64,000 nt of DNA from Halostella pelagica (GCA_005954745.1 CP040680.1:1-64000); one strand, 5' to 3'. Positions 36,042-45,615 are shown, counted from the first letter of the stretch. A program made the numbers and translations. The notes: a model not told the origin generated them from the letters alone.

Positions 36042-36500
36042 ATGTCTGTTCCGCATCCAGGTGGTGATCCGAACACGAACCTCTATGCTCAGCTAAAGCG
36101 TGATGTCCTCGACCGTGTTCCACAGGTCACGGCCGTCGAGTACGTTCCTGACGATATCGAGGCCAAGCAGCTGCGAGCGATTATCGATCCGGCTCGCCTT
36201 GATCCCCCGACGGGCCCTGAGTCATCGGAACTGACTGTCAAGTGGTATCGACAGGATCCAGACGATTGGTTCCGTATCAACTACACGGACTCGAACACTG
36301 GCTTTCACGCCGGCTGGCACCAAGACGAGGACCATCCTGATCTCGGACAGGCGCATTTTCAGTACTCAACCGCCGATACGGAGGACCGCTGGGGGATTTC
36401 ATTCGAGCACGAGACCCCCTCCCTGATCCTTTGGGAAATCATCGAAGCGCTTCTCGAGGACGTCCGTCCCACCTACCAATACGGGAACGAAGAATCATGA
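36042..36500 (+). CDS. Putative TumE-like toxin or partner protein
   Basis: 152 residues, translated right after the winged-helix gene and overlapping the recombinase start by four bases (ATGA). The body YVPDDIEAKQLRAIIDP, ELTVKWYRQDPDDWFRINYT, DSNTGFHAGWHQDEDHPDLG, AHFQYS and a final helix SLILWEIIEALLEDV resembles the haloarchaeal proteins related to TumE (DUF6516), the toxin half of a two-gene module. This match is from memory of the pattern only. If right, it is a toxin-antitoxin pair sitting inside the integrase operon, a classic stabiliser of mobile elements. Confidence 0.45.
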   Translation: MSVPHPGGDPNTNLYAQLKRDVLDRVPQVTAVEYVPDDIEAKQLRAIIDPARLDPPTGPESSELTVKWYRQDPDDWFRINYTDSNTGFHAGWHQDEDHPDLGQAHFQYSTADTEDRWGISFEHETPSLILWEIIEALLEDVRPTYQYGNEES

Positions 36501-37738
36501 CTCCCGGCACACCTCGAAACCGTTCTGATCAGTCACTCGCGAGTTCCTTCGAGCGCTATCTCCAGGACAAGGGGAAAGGCCGCGGTGGCGACGGCGGAAA
36601 CTACCGCCGGAACGCTGCGCGCGAGCTCGAGCGGTTCGCCGAGTGGGCCGCCGGCGACCGCGGCGACGACTGGACCGGGGTCGTCCCCGACGACGTCGAT
36701 CGCGAACCCTCCTTCGAGGATCTCGACGAACGTGTCTTCCGCGAGTACGCCCGGCATCTCGCTGGTGACCGTGGACTCAAGCAGAATACCGTACAAACCT
36801 ATTACCGCTATATCTCTGCGTGGTGTGGCTGGTGCGTCAACGAGGGATATCTCGAAGCCCATTACGCCCAGCGGGCAAGTGCGATGGCACCGCTCCCGGA
36901 AGACGACGGCCGCAAGCCCGGCGACCAGCAGGCCTGGACGTCCGAGCAGCGCCACGCCCTCACCCGCCACGTCGAGGAGCGGGCCCGCGACGCCGTGGAG
37001 GCGTACACCACACTCCCGGACGATACTGACCTCCTCGACAAGCAGCGAGCACGCTACGCGGCGCTGAAGGCTGCTCGTGACCGGGCGCTAGTGTTCGTTC
37101 TCGCGTACACGGCCGTTCGTGTCGGTGAACTCCTCCGGGATCCGAACGACCCGCGCCGACGTGGCGTCCGCTGGGAGGACCTCTCGCTCGATGAGGGGAG
37201 TATGGACGTCTACCGGAAGAAACAGCAGTGGGACGCCGCCAGTCTCCCCGACCCAGTGATCTCGCCGCTGCGAAGCTACCGGAAGCTGATGGACCCGCCG
37301 ACGGAGCGCTGGCCGGTGTTTCCGACGTACGACCAACGGACGCTTGCGGGTCTAGTCCAGGATGAGCTCGCCGACCGAGGGGAACGCCCAGAAGCAATTA
37401 CTGAGCGTCGTGAAGAGTACGCTCGCGACCTCCTGCTGGCGCTCGATGAGGATATCCGGCCGCCGTCGATTACGACGGACGGCGCGCGGTCAATTCTCCA
37501 ACGGCTCTCAGAAACTGCAGAGATAGACATCGACCATCCGAAACACGATTACCTTGCTCCACACGGCGGCCGGCGTGGAATGGGTGAAGTTCTCGTTCGA
37601 GCATTCGGATACACGGTTGCCGCCCGGTATCTCGACAATTCAGAGGAGATGGTGAGAGAGCGGTATTCACATATCGAGGCCGGAGAACTCGGTGATGTCG
37701 CTACTGAGGCGCTCGAGGAGATCGATAGTATACCGTAG
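36497..37738 (+). CDS. Tyrosine recombinase (phage-type integrase), complete
   Basis: 413 residues from ATG 36497, which overlaps the previous stop by ATGA. Residues 10-130 form the core-binding domain (SFERYLQDKG, FREYARHLAGDRGLKQNTVQ, then TYYRYISAW). The catalytic domain shows R208 in AYTAVRVGELLR, H356-GG-R359 and the nucleophile Y390 in RERYSHIEAG; K241 in VYRKKQQW may be the active-site lysine. All signature residues are present, so it is probably active. A 5'-truncated second copy lies at 57.2 kb in the same orientation. No tRNA or att core was found near either copy. Confidence 0.92.
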   Translation: MTPGTPRNRSDQSLASSFERYLQDKGKGRGGDGGNYRRNAARELERFAEWAAGDRGDDWTGVVPDDVDREPSFEDLDERVFREYARHLAGDRGLKQNTVQTYYRYISAWCGWCVNEGYLEAHYAQRASAMAPLPEDDGRKPGDQQAWTSEQRHALTRHVEERARDAVEAYTTLPDDTDLLDKQRARYAALKAARDRALVFVLAYTAVRVGELLRDPNDPRRRGVRWEDLSLDEGSMDVYRKKQQWDAASLPDPVISPLRSYRKLMDPPTERWPVFPTYDQRTLAGLVQDELADRGERPEAITERREEYARDLLLALDEDIRPPSITTDGARSILQRLSETAEIDIDHPKHDYLAPHGGRRGMGEVLVRAFGYTVAARYLDNSEEMVRERYSHIEAGELGDVATEALEEIDSIP

Positions 37739-37774
37739 TAACATATTTCGAGTGTGAGGGGTAGACCGTCACGT

Positions 37775-38428
37775 TCACACCGCGTCGACGGTGAACAGCG
37801 AGTCGTCGCTGAGGACGACCTGTACCCGGCGGTGCCAGGCGTCAGCAAAGGCCTCCCGTTGCTGGTCGCTTGCCGCTCCGTCGAGAATCCCCTGGAGGTT
37901 CCCGATCGCGGGTCCACCGTCAGGAACGTCGCTGACATGGTAGGTCACTTCGATGGTCTCGTCCGTGTCGGTTCGCCGGAAGCGGGACGTCGGCTCCGCC
38001 GTGTCCGGGTCGAAGGCGTCGAAGGGAAGGAGATCACGGCGGCCACCGTAGCCGCCGGCGAGCCCGCTGAATCCGTCGTCGTCAGTCGCGCCAGTCACGT
38101 ACGAGATGATGCGGCTCATCACGCCGTACGCAGCATCGTCCTGCGGGCCGGCCGCCTGGACCTCGATTTCGATCCGGACTGGATAGTCGTCGGGATACAG
38201 GGCGTCGAGTCCGAGCTGGACGATCCGGTAGGCGCCCGAGGCAGTCGGACAGGAGTGTCCCGCCTCTTTCACCGCGTCTCTATAGGTGATGACGAACGGC
38301 CCGCCCGGTTCGAGGACACCGAGGGCCTCCGCGACGGGGTCGCGGATTTCGATCGGATCGACGTCGTAGTCGACCTGCCAATTGGTTCTAGTCTGGGCCG
38401 TGTCAGTCGCAGTGGAATTCGATGTCAT
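37775..38428 (-). CDS. FmdE-like protein
   Basis: 217 residues. The core AVKEAGHSCPTASGAYRIVQ with LGLDALYP (residues 50-80) is the FmdE signature, the H/C metal-binding pair at the start of the domain. FmdE-related proteins occur as subunits or homologues of tungsten/molybdenum formylmethanofuran dehydrogenase, but haloarchaea have stand-alone forms of unknown role, some near metal transport genes. The downstream neighbour on the same side is a broken metal-transport ATPase. The start has a 15-residue Thr-rich lead. A metal-related role is inference. Confidence 0.7.
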   Translation of the reverse strand: MTSNSTATDTAQTRTNWQVDYDVDPIEIRDPVAEALGVLEPGGPFVITYRDAVKEAGHSCPTASGAYRIVQLGLDALYPDDYPVRIEIEVQAAGPQDDAAYGVMSRIISYVTGATDDDGFSGLAGGYGGRRDLLPFDAFDPDTAEPTSRFRRTDTDETIEVTYHVSDVPDGGPAIGNLQGILDGAASDQQREAFADAWHRRVQVVLSDDSLFTVDAV

Positions 38429-38453
38429 GAGTGGTGGTAGTAGTGTCTCGTGG

Positions 38454-39345
38454 TCAGTAGCGGAGCAGTCGCATCCCGTTGAGGATGACGAGGAGAACGC
38501 TAGCCTCGTGGACCAGCATTCCCGACGCGAGGGTGACGTAGCTGGTGAGCACGCCAGCGAAAAGAACGGTCACGGTCAGGACCGCGAGACCGACGTTCTC
38601 GAGGATGTTCCAGCGCGTCGCTTTGCTCAGTTTGACTGCGTAGGGGGATGCGTTCGAGGTTGTCGGCCATCAACGCCATGTCAGCAGTTTCGATAGCGGT
38701 GTCCGTTCCCGCAGCACCCATCGCGATGCCGACATCGGCAGTGGCCAGCGACGGCGCGTCGTTGATGCCGTCGCCGACCATCGCGACGACATGGCCGTCG
38801 GCCTGGTAAGCCTCGATGACGGACTGCTTGTCCTCGGGGAGGAGTTTGGCGCGGTACTCGTCGATGCCGACCTCTTCGGCGACTGCGGCGGCCGTCCGCT
38901 CGTTGTCGCCGGTGAGCATGACCGTCTCGATGCCGGCGTCCTGAAGCGCCGCGACGACGTCGGGTGCGGTCTCTCGGAGTTCGTCCCGCAGCGCGATTGC
39001 GCCGATGATATCCCCATCCCGGGCGACGTGGACGACCGTCTCGCCGCGCTCCTCACGCTCGCGGACGTAGTCGGCGACCCGACTGGGGACGTCGATGTCG
39101 CGGTCGTCCAGCAGTGCGCGGTTGCCGACGACAACTTCGTGGCTATCGGTATGGGCGATGACGCCCTTGCCAGCGACCACGTCGAAGTCGTCCGGATCGG
39201 GGATCGACTGGCGCCCCGCGTCCGTATCGTCCGCCTGGGTGACCGCCGTTCCACCGTCCGTCGCGGCGGTCGGACTCTCGTGGGCCGCGTCGACGATGGC
39301 GTCAGCGAGGTGGTGTTCGCTCTTCTTCTCGTTGGACTCGGAGAC
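38454..39345 (-). pseudogene. Metal-transporting P1B-type ATPase, C-terminal half, frameshifted
   Basis: On the minus strand the frame carries the nucleotide-binding and hinge part of a P1B ATPase: KKSEHHLADAIVD, DDFDVVAGKGV, GIETVMLTGDNERTAAAVAE and VVAMVGDGINDAPSLATADV. After MADNLERIP a run of five G/C bases near 38648 shifts the frame; the last two membrane helices continue in another frame (AVKLSKATRWNILENVGLAV and NGMRLLRY) to the TGA at 38454. The metal-binding N-terminus, the first six helices and the phosphorylation motif are missing. The front is joined to a different gene near 39345. Zn/Cd/Co or Cu specificity cannot be told. Confidence 0.85.
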
Positions 39346-39583
39346 GAATTCCCTCCTCTGTGTTGCTGTCCTCCACAACGTCAACGACCTGTGGAGTCGC
39401 ATCAGGATCCAGAACCGTCAGTTCGTCATCGTCGGTGACGATTCCGTATCCGCTTTCGACGCAATGACCCATCATCGCGCAATCCCGTGAGTGGGTCCTG
39501 GCCTTTTCAAGGAGATCATCGCGGGCGTTCTTCCGAACACAGCCGACGTCGATAACGTATCCCTCAAGCGCTTCTGGTGCCAT
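39302..39583 (-). CDS. Small hypothetical protein, C-terminus probably altered
   Basis: ATG 39583 gives 93 residues: GYVIDVGCVRKNARDDLLEK, SRDCAMMGHCVESGYGIVTD. The cysteines (C18 and the CAMMGHC pair) suggest metal or redox binding. It overlaps the broken ATPase by about 40 bases in another frame, and its last residues (RVQREEERTPPR) come from ATPase DNA. It seems to be an intact front with a replaced tail. Confidence 0.45.
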   Translation of the reverse strand: MAPEALEGYVIDVGCVRKNARDDLLEKARTHSRDCAMMGHCVESGYGIVTDDDELTVLDPDATPQVVDVVEDSNTEEGIRLRVQREEERTPPR

Positions 39584-39744
39584 TATGAATCCTAGTGGCA
39601 GGTGGCCTTTGCGTGTTGGGGGCACTTCTTCTCATCCCACTAGTGGGGCGCACAGAGACTAGTGTATACCGTCTAATATGCTGTGCTGCGTAGAATGACC
39701 GAGCGCGACCGGGACGGCTACTTTTCTTCCTTCTCATCCCCTTG

Positions 39745-40023
39745 TCAGTCCATTCTCTGGATCTGCCGAATAAGATTCAGATGGAGTAGATGAAGATGCA
39801 CAGCGATACCAAGAAGCAGGAACGCAATTCCGACGAATATCAGCGGCATAAGGATTGAATCTATAGCGTTCGATGCGCTGTTCAGGTTCTGTGGGAGTAG
39901 TACAATCACTGCCAAGAGAAACGCGAGACTGATTACAGCAATCCCGATTTTAGCGAGGGACGAGTACCATTCGGAGTTCTCTATTCGCTCGGCAATATCG
40001 CCTGGTGAGTCCTCTCGTGACAT
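39745..40023 (-). CDS. Two-helix membrane protein, unknown
   Basis: 92 residues with two membrane helices (IAVISLAFLLAVIVLLP and LMPLIFVGIAFLLLGIAVHLHLL) and an acidic N-terminus ending in EWYSSL. No known family. Divergent from the ion-channel gene, 216 bases apart. Confidence 0.6.
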   Translation of the reverse strand: MSREDSPGDIAERIENSEWYSSLAKIGIAVISLAFLLAVIVLLPQNLNSASNAIDSILMPLIFVGIAFLLLGIAVHLHLLHLNLIRQIQRMD

Positions 40024-40239
40024 AGAGTATTTACCCTACGACAGCATTAGGCCTGAAGCTTTGTTCCAGTTTTGGCAGTCATTTACTACCACGCCTCACA
40101 CAGAGCATTTTCGCGTCAAGGACGAATACAGGCTAATGGAAACGCCAATCAGCGCCAACACTCGTGTGCCAGCACCAGGGATAGTTGAAGTCCGGTTTGC
40201 TTCCAATGGAAATAGGCCGACCGCGGGGAGGCGGCTTCA

Positions 40240-41262
40240 ATGAACCTTCTCTACTTTGTTCTCGGCTCTCTCCTCCTTTTGCTCGTGATCGTAGATCTCC
40301 TATGGACAACGGTCTGGGTAGAACAGGGTGCTGGACCGCTGACATCTCGCCTGATGTCTTGGACATGGAACTCGATACGAAAGATGGCCTCTACAAACTC
40401 GATCGTTTTGACCCTGTCTGGCCCATTAATCTTGATACTGGGCCTTTCGATCTGGCTCTCGTTTCTCTGGGTCGGATGGACGTTGATATTTGCAAGTGTC
40501 GAAGGTGCGCTCGTAGATACAGTTAGTAGTCGGCTGATCTCTTGGCCTGAACTCCTCTACTTTACAGGCTACACGGTCTTCACTCTCGGGAACGGCGATT
40601 TTATCCCTAGTGGGCCAGTTTGGCAGCTTGCTACCGTGCTGGCTACGGCGAGTGGTATGCTCTTCGTCACGTTGAGTGTCACCTACGTTCTTTCCGTTCT
40701 CGGCGCCGTGACGCAAAAGCGCTCATTCGCGAGAGGGGTCCATGGACTCGGCACGGAGAGCACTGCTATCCTCAGAACGAGTTGGGATGGAAACTCGTTC
40801 CAGGGGTTAGACGTTCCACTCAACACACTCGCTACGGAACTCAACGCGCTCACGTCGAACCACAAGGCGTACCCGATTCTCCACTACTTTTACAGCGAAC
40901 AGCGGGAACAGGCCCCGACTTCAGGCATCACTATACTCGACGAAGCGCTTACACTACTCCGCTTTGGCGTTTCTGAACAGAAACGTCCAAACGAGATGCT
41001 CCTCTTGCAGACTCGGTCAAGTGTTGATGGCTACCTTGATACGGTCGGGGGCGCCTATGTCGAGCCTGCGAATCGCTCCCCACCACGGCCTGATATTGAG
41101 GAACTCCGCGATGCAGGTATCCCGACCGTTTCCGACGAGGAGTTCGCTACTTCGGTAGAAGAGTTAGACGAACGCCGACGAACACTACTGGGCCTCATTG
41201 AGTCCGACGAGCGGCAGTGGCCGACGACAGACCCGCCCCAGGGCAACCAATCAGATACGTAG
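40240..41262 (+). CDS. Ion-channel protein with two-helix pore domain
   Basis: 340 residues. Three or four membrane helices (1-27, 50-80, 131-155) flank a pore loop, ELLYFTGYTVFTLGNGDF (residues 108-125). The filter-like TLGNGD replaces the potassium channel TVGYGD. A 185-residue soluble C-terminus follows with no RCK motif that I can see, ending in a disordered tail. It probably passes cations; selectivity is uncertain because of the changed filter. Confidence 0.75.
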   Translation: MNLLYFVLGSLLLLLVIVDLLWTTVWVEQGAGPLTSRLMSWTWNSIRKMASTNSIVLTLSGPLILILGLSIWLSFLWVGWTLIFASVEGALVDTVSSRLISWPELLYFTGYTVFTLGNGDFIPSGPVWQLATVLATASGMLFVTLSVTYVLSVLGAVTQKRSFARGVHGLGTESTAILRTSWDGNSFQGLDVPLNTLATELNALTSNHKAYPILHYFYSEQREQAPTSGITILDEALTLLRFGVSEQKRPNEMLLLQTRSSVDGYLDTVGGAYVEPANRSPPRPDIEELRDAGIPTVSDEEFATSVEELDERRRTLLGLIESDERQWPTTDPPQGNQSDT

Positions 41263-41310
41263 CCCACACATCCAATATCTTGAGACCCATAGTCACCGAA
41301 CGAGATACCA

Positions 41311-41965
41311 ATGGACAACCACGACCATAATCACACATCAGATGGGGCCCACCACCAGAGGAACATCCCCATCACGGTCAGAACACCAATACTGTAGAAG
41401 GCGAAGTAGACTCTGACGACGAAGAACCCTGTGTAGAGCAGTCGATACTCGAGGAGGAGGCAGAGGATGCCGACGAGGCCGTACGAGACGTCGAGGAGCA
41501 CTACGAACACGGCACAGAACACGGGGACCACGGGGCTGAGCACGGTGACCACGGTGGGATGCACGAAGGTCACGAGCAGATGTTCCGCCGGCGCTTTTTC
41601 ATCTCGACAATCCTGTCAGTCCCTGTCCTCCTGTACAGCGAGATGCTGCAGGAGTGGCTCGGATTTTCTGTCCCAACGTTCCCGGGGAGTGAATGGATCA
41701 ACCCCATCTTTGCGATTATTGTCTTTGCATACGGTGGGATTCCGTTCCTCCAGATGGGGGTCCCGGAACTAAAAGACCGGTCGCCGGGGATGATGACGCT
41801 CATCTCGATGGCCATCTCGGTCGCATTCGTCTACAGTCTCGCGAGCGTCGTCTTCCCGACGCAGTCGGCGTTCTTCTGGGAGCTCGTCACGCTGATCGAC
41901 ATCATGCTGCTCGGGCACTGGATCGAGATGCGATCGGTGCGCCGGGCATCTCGGCGGATGAGCAG
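41311..41965 (+). pseudogene. CopB-type metal ATPase, N-terminal part only
   Basis: ATG 41311 begins a His-rich N-terminus (MDNHDHNHTSDGAHH) that runs into a stop; a one-base shift near 41355 continues EEHPHHGQNTNTVEGEVDSD and a second His cluster (EHGTEHGDHGAEHGDHGGMH). The first four membrane helices follow in frame 3 (FISTILSVPVLLYS, INPIFAIIVFAYGGIPF, MTLISMAISVAFVYSLA, FFWELVTLIDIMLLGHWIEM). At RRAS (about 41965) the ATPase ends abruptly. The His-rich metal-binding head and helix pattern are typical of CopB-like copper exporters. A piece of the middle of a related ATPase sits at 56.75 kb on the same strand. Confidence 0.8.
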
Positions 41966-42326
41966 GCCCGCCCGGCCGACTAATGTCTCTAACCGGTTCT
42001 ATCGACCCAGATCGTTCGTCCTCGTGGAATTTTGAAGAGCCGTCCCAGTAGCGGAACAGAATCCTAGTTTTTCAAAGCAGGACGGGCCGAGCGTGAGGGC
42101 GACCGCTCCCATGAGACCGGTCGCATTGGGGATACGCAGCCGAATGCGGATATGAGGCGAGCCGATCAGTCACTGTCGGCCGCTATTCAGCCGGAAAAGC
42201 ACGCGAAAGTAGTTCGGTCTGTAAAGAATCACCCAGTTGTTGGTTTGTACTCCAATATTCACTCTCCATTGAGACACGGGTTCTCTAGGCATAATTCCGT
42301 TAGGGACGGACCTCCATCTAGTAGAT
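41966..42326. other. Gene-free stretch between two broken genes
   Basis: No coding frame with conserved motifs. It starts at the point where the copper ATPase ends and probably contains one or more deletion or insertion joints. No terminal inverted repeat was seen. Confidence 0.4.
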
Positions 42327-43306
42327 ATGGAACGGACGGAATACGCGATCCTCGCGGTCATCGGGCTAGCGACCGTCGGTATTGGCGTATTCACCACGTC
42401 AGAACCGCTCTCGACGTTCTTCGTCGAGAGCACGCAGGAGTTCCTGACCACCACAGCGGCGATGGCATAGATCACGTGGTGGGCGATCGTCATCGGGTTC
42501 GCGATTGCTGGCGGCGTTGAGGCCTGGACCTCTAACGAGGAGGTATCGGAACTGCTGGAGGGGCACGGACCACGTGAAATCGGGTACGGATCACTGTTCG
42601 GATTCGGCTCGTCGTCGTGTTCGTACAGTGCTATCGCGACTGCCAAGAACCTCTTCAAGAAAGGCGGCTCCGCGGCAGCGACCCTCGGAGCCTTCATGTT
42701 CACCTCGACCAACCTCGTCATCGAGATCGGCGCGGTCATCTGGATCCTGCTGGGCTGGCAGTTTCTTCTCGCGGACATCATTGGCGGATTTACGCTCATC
42801 GGCCTGATGGCAGCCGGTTCGTCTACGTGGTCCCCAACGAGATCGTCGAGCGGGCCCGCGAGAACGTCACCGACGAGGGGGACTCGAGCGTCCAAGACCC
42901 CGTCTGTGGAATGGAGGTCGACCCCGACGATGCCGACTACTCCACCGAGGTTGACGGCGAAACCTACTACTTCTGCTCGCAATCGTGTAAAGAGAGCTTA
43001 GACCCCGAGGACGCGAACACAACCGTCCGTGAGCAGGCGACGTCGCTGTCGGGGTGGAAGGCGCTCGCGGACAAACAGTGGAAGGAGTGGGGGATGCTCT
43101 GGGACGAGATCGCGATTGGCTTCGTCTTTGCCGGCCTTATCGCTGAGTTCATCCCCGAACAGGTGTGGACGTCGGTGTTCTCGGGTCCCACGTTCGGACT
43201 GCCAGTGTACATCTTCTGGACTGCAGTGCTCGGCGCAGTCATCGGCGTCGCGACGTTCGTCTGCTCGGTCCGAAACGTCCCGTTCGCACACACTAAGCCG
43301 CATTGA
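42327..43306 (+). pseudogene. Permease (DUF318/ArsP-like) with YHS domain; one stop and one frameshift
   Basis: ATG 42327 gives a first membrane helix, then TAG at 42468-42470 (likely Trp TGG). The same frame continues ITWWAIVIGFAIAGG, then the pore-forming FGFGSSSCSYSAIATAKNLF and two helices. Near 42813 one base is lost, and the protein goes on as FVYVVPNEIVERARENVTD. A YHS metal-binding domain is then inserted (DPVCGMEVDPDDADYS and YYFCSQSCKESL), followed by the second helix pair and FVCSVRNVPFAHTKPH. Permeases of this family export organoarsenicals or related species. The YHS insert suggests a metal or thiol sensing step. Non-functional as read. Confidence 0.7.
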
Positions 43307-43446
43307 ACGACCTCCGCTATTTTCACCCGACAGATAGTCTGACCAGTCCAATGAAAAGCGAATTCCTGTAGAATAGACCACGTTGGAGGCTAAACCATAC
43401 TCAAATCGTGGACTATCTGGGTATCCGGTTCGGTCTGAGGAGGCGC

Positions 43447-43653
43447 TTACTCACTCGTTGCGGTATGATAGACTGCGGCCCCGGAAACGAGCGCAATCAC
43501 CAACCCGGCACCTGCACCGATCGTGATTCCGGTCGCCAGCTCACCCCCCATGATTTGCGCCATTACGATCCCCCATCCGGCACCGATCCCGGCCCCGATC
43601 CCGATACCTGCACCGATCGCCTTCGAACGGTCAGACTGACCAGAATCGCTCAC
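43447..43653 (-). CDS. Small glycine-zipper membrane protein
   Basis: 68 residues: a short Asp/Ser-rich head, then a glycine-rich hydrophobic stretch (AIGAGIGIGAGIGAGWGIVM) and a second helix (ATGITIGAGAGLVIALVSG). The regular GxxxG-like spacing favours tight helix packing. No function known. Neighbour of an ABC-2 transporter gene but 195 bases away. Confidence 0.65.
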   Translation of the reverse strand: MSDSGQSDRSKAIGAGIGIGAGIGAGWGIVMAQIMGGELATGITIGAGAGLVIALVSGAAVYHTATSE

Positions 43654-43848
43654 AACTGAGTGATTCCCTCCCTACAAGGTCAATTCCGGGGGAGAAAAGG
43701 ATCCGAGGAAAGGTTTGTCCACACCGACCCGATCTCACCTCATCTCTGTTCAGCAACGCTACTCTATTCGCGTGCTATCCAGCAGACACTTGAACACGCG
43801 TGAGTAGTCTCCTCAATCTCTGGATAATTGAGATCACTCTCGATAATA

Positions 43849-45615
43849 TTACAACGAGGGTGAGTATCGGTCAAATCGCCGCACTGCCAGTCGATACGAA
43901 AGAACGGTTATGACGACTGCACCGACGACGAGCAGACCACCACCGACAAGCTGGAACGACTCACCACTGACGGACTGCACAGCTGTCCCGATACCGTAGA
44001 ACCATGTCGAAGCATCCGAGAGCACTCCGACATCCTCTCCGGCGACCAACTGCAGGAGCGCCGCTGGGAGGAAGCCAACGATGCCAGCGACGAGTGTACG
44101 AGCGAATCGAGGATTCAGCAGACATAACGTGAGGAGCGTCGCTGGACCCGTTACTCCGAGGAAGTGAAACGCTGTAGTCACCAATCGTGGGGGAACGACC
44201 TCTCGGCTCTGTCCGATGCTGATCGCGCTGAACCGGGGGAACCATATACCGACGGCGGGGGCCGTGGAGACGGCGACGACGGTAGCAAGGAGCGCAACTC
44301 CCACGAGTCCGACCGCGGCCGGCAGTTCAAACGGGCCAACGAGCGCGGCACCTCCCGTTACGAGGACGGCGATGGGCAATCCGAGCAACAGACCCGGCAG
44401 CATCACCCCGCGGACGTAGGCCAGGCCCGAGATGGAGATGAGCGTGATGGGGAGGACAGAGCCTTCGTCGCCAAACGGGTTCATCGCGAACGTCGCACCA
44501 GCCATCCAGGGGAGCAGAACGGCAGCGGCTGGAACGAAGACGGCCAAAGGCGACTCGGCTTGCATCCCCGAACTGAACAGGGCACTCCCCACAATCACGA
44601 CGGGCAACAGCAGGAAGTTGAGGCGACGTGGATCGCGTCGTGTTCGCAAGATGCTCCACTGTGCGACCCGGCGGGTCGGTTGCGAGATCCCACGCGGAAT
44701 TCGGACCGGAGCGGTAGCGTCGGCCAGTGCTGTTCGTGTCTCCTTACTCGTTGTGGCGGCGGGGTCGGACTCCTCTTTCTGTCCTTCCTCCCCACTGACT
44801 GGATCGGTGAACCAGAGCCGGGTTGCCTCGCGTTCGATGAGTGCGATACCACCAACCACGACGAGGAGACTCCCGACACCGACGACGGCTGCGCGTGTCA
44901 TCGACCCTTGAATCGGGCTTCCGATGACGGCGAGGTCCACGAACCACCCGACGGGGAGGACCGCGAGCGCTTCTTGACCGACTCCACCGAACTGCGGGAG
45001 CGTCACGAAAAGGTAGCCACCCATCGCTGCGAGGACGGCGACTCCGCCGAGGACGGTCTTGTGGCGGGCGACGAACGGGGAGGTGGCAATCAGCAGTGCA
45101 ACAGCGTAGCCGAGAACCATCCCGACGAGGACAGCGGTGAGACCGAGGAGGACGGCAGCCAGCGGTATCAGGAGGGCGCTCGCCGGTGAGCTGAACAGGT
45201 AGACCATCCCGCCTGTCAGGACCGAGACCGGGAGGCACAGGTAGGCAAGGACGCGGAGTGTCTCGGCGACGAGCAGCCCACCGACGACAGTCCGAGCAGA
45301 GACGGTCGTGAGAATGAGCGATTCAGCGTCGATGCGTGGACGGGCGGAGACGACGCGCTGCGTGGCGATGAACACGCCGAACAACCAGAGGAGCGCGACC
45401 GTTCCTCGGGCGACTGGCGGGAGTGAGACCGTTCCGATATCGCGGATTACCCCAGAGAAGAGATAGATGAACCCCACGAGCATGAGCGACGGGAAAACGA
45501 GGCCCGCAGCCATCAGGAACGCTCGGGCCTTGTCCTGCCAGATAGCTCTGACTGAACGCCGAAACTCGAAGACGCCAACACCGAGTGCGTGCTGCAGCCA
45601 GTTCGGCTCAGCCAT
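43849..45615 (-). CDS. ABC-2 type transporter permease
   Basis: 588 residues with about 12 membrane helices in two sets of six around a cytoplasmic loop (residues 265-330, EREATRLWFTDP to WSILRTRRD). Such fused double permeases are common in haloarchaeal ABC-2 exporters. The ATPase gene upstream overlaps its start by eight bases, so both are one operon. The substrate is unknown; drugs, lipids or peptides are typical. No frameshift seen. Confidence 0.8.
   Translation of the reverse strand: MAEPNWLQHALGVGVFEFRRSVRAIWQDKARAFLMAAGLVFPSLMLVGFIYLFSGVIRDIGTVSLPPVARGTVALLWLFGVFIATQRVVSARPRIDAESLILTTVSARTVVGGLLVAETLRVLAYLCLPVSVLTGGMVYLFSSPASALLIPLAAVLLGLTAVLVGMVLGYAVALLIATSPFVARHKTVLGGVAVLAAMGGYLFVTLPQFGGVGQEALAVLPVGWFVDLAVIGSPIQGSMTRAAVVGVGSLLVVVGGIALIEREATRLWFTDPVSGEEGQKEESDPAATTSKETRTALADATAPVRIPRGISQPTRRVAQWSILRTRRDPRRLNFLLLPVVIVGSALFSSGMQAESPLAVFVPAAAVLLPWMAGATFAMNPFGDEGSVLPITLISISGLAYVRGVMLPGLLLGLPIAVLVTGGAALVGPFELPAAVGLVGVALLATVVAVSTAPAVGIWFPRFSAISIGQSREVVPPRLVTTAFHFLGVTGPATLLTLCLLNPRFARTLVAGIVGFLPAALLQLVAGEDVGVLSDASTWFYGIGTAVQSVSGESFQLVGGGLLVVGAVVITVLSYRLAVRRFDRYSPSL

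Noticed and set aside
36400-37800. tRNA-based attachment site for the recombinase
   Set aside because: No tRNA-like sequence or direct repeat that could be an att core was found beside either copy.
41331-41573. Minus-strand membrane-like frame ending YSIGVLTVMGMFLWWWAPS
   Set aside because: It is the antisense of the His/Glu-rich head of the CopB-like ATPase, whose plus-strand reading continues into real helices.
44164-45189. 341-codon plus-strand frame rich in Glu/Asp/Gly/Arg
   Set aside because: Shadow of the ABC-2 permease gene on the minus strand, which has clear membrane helices.
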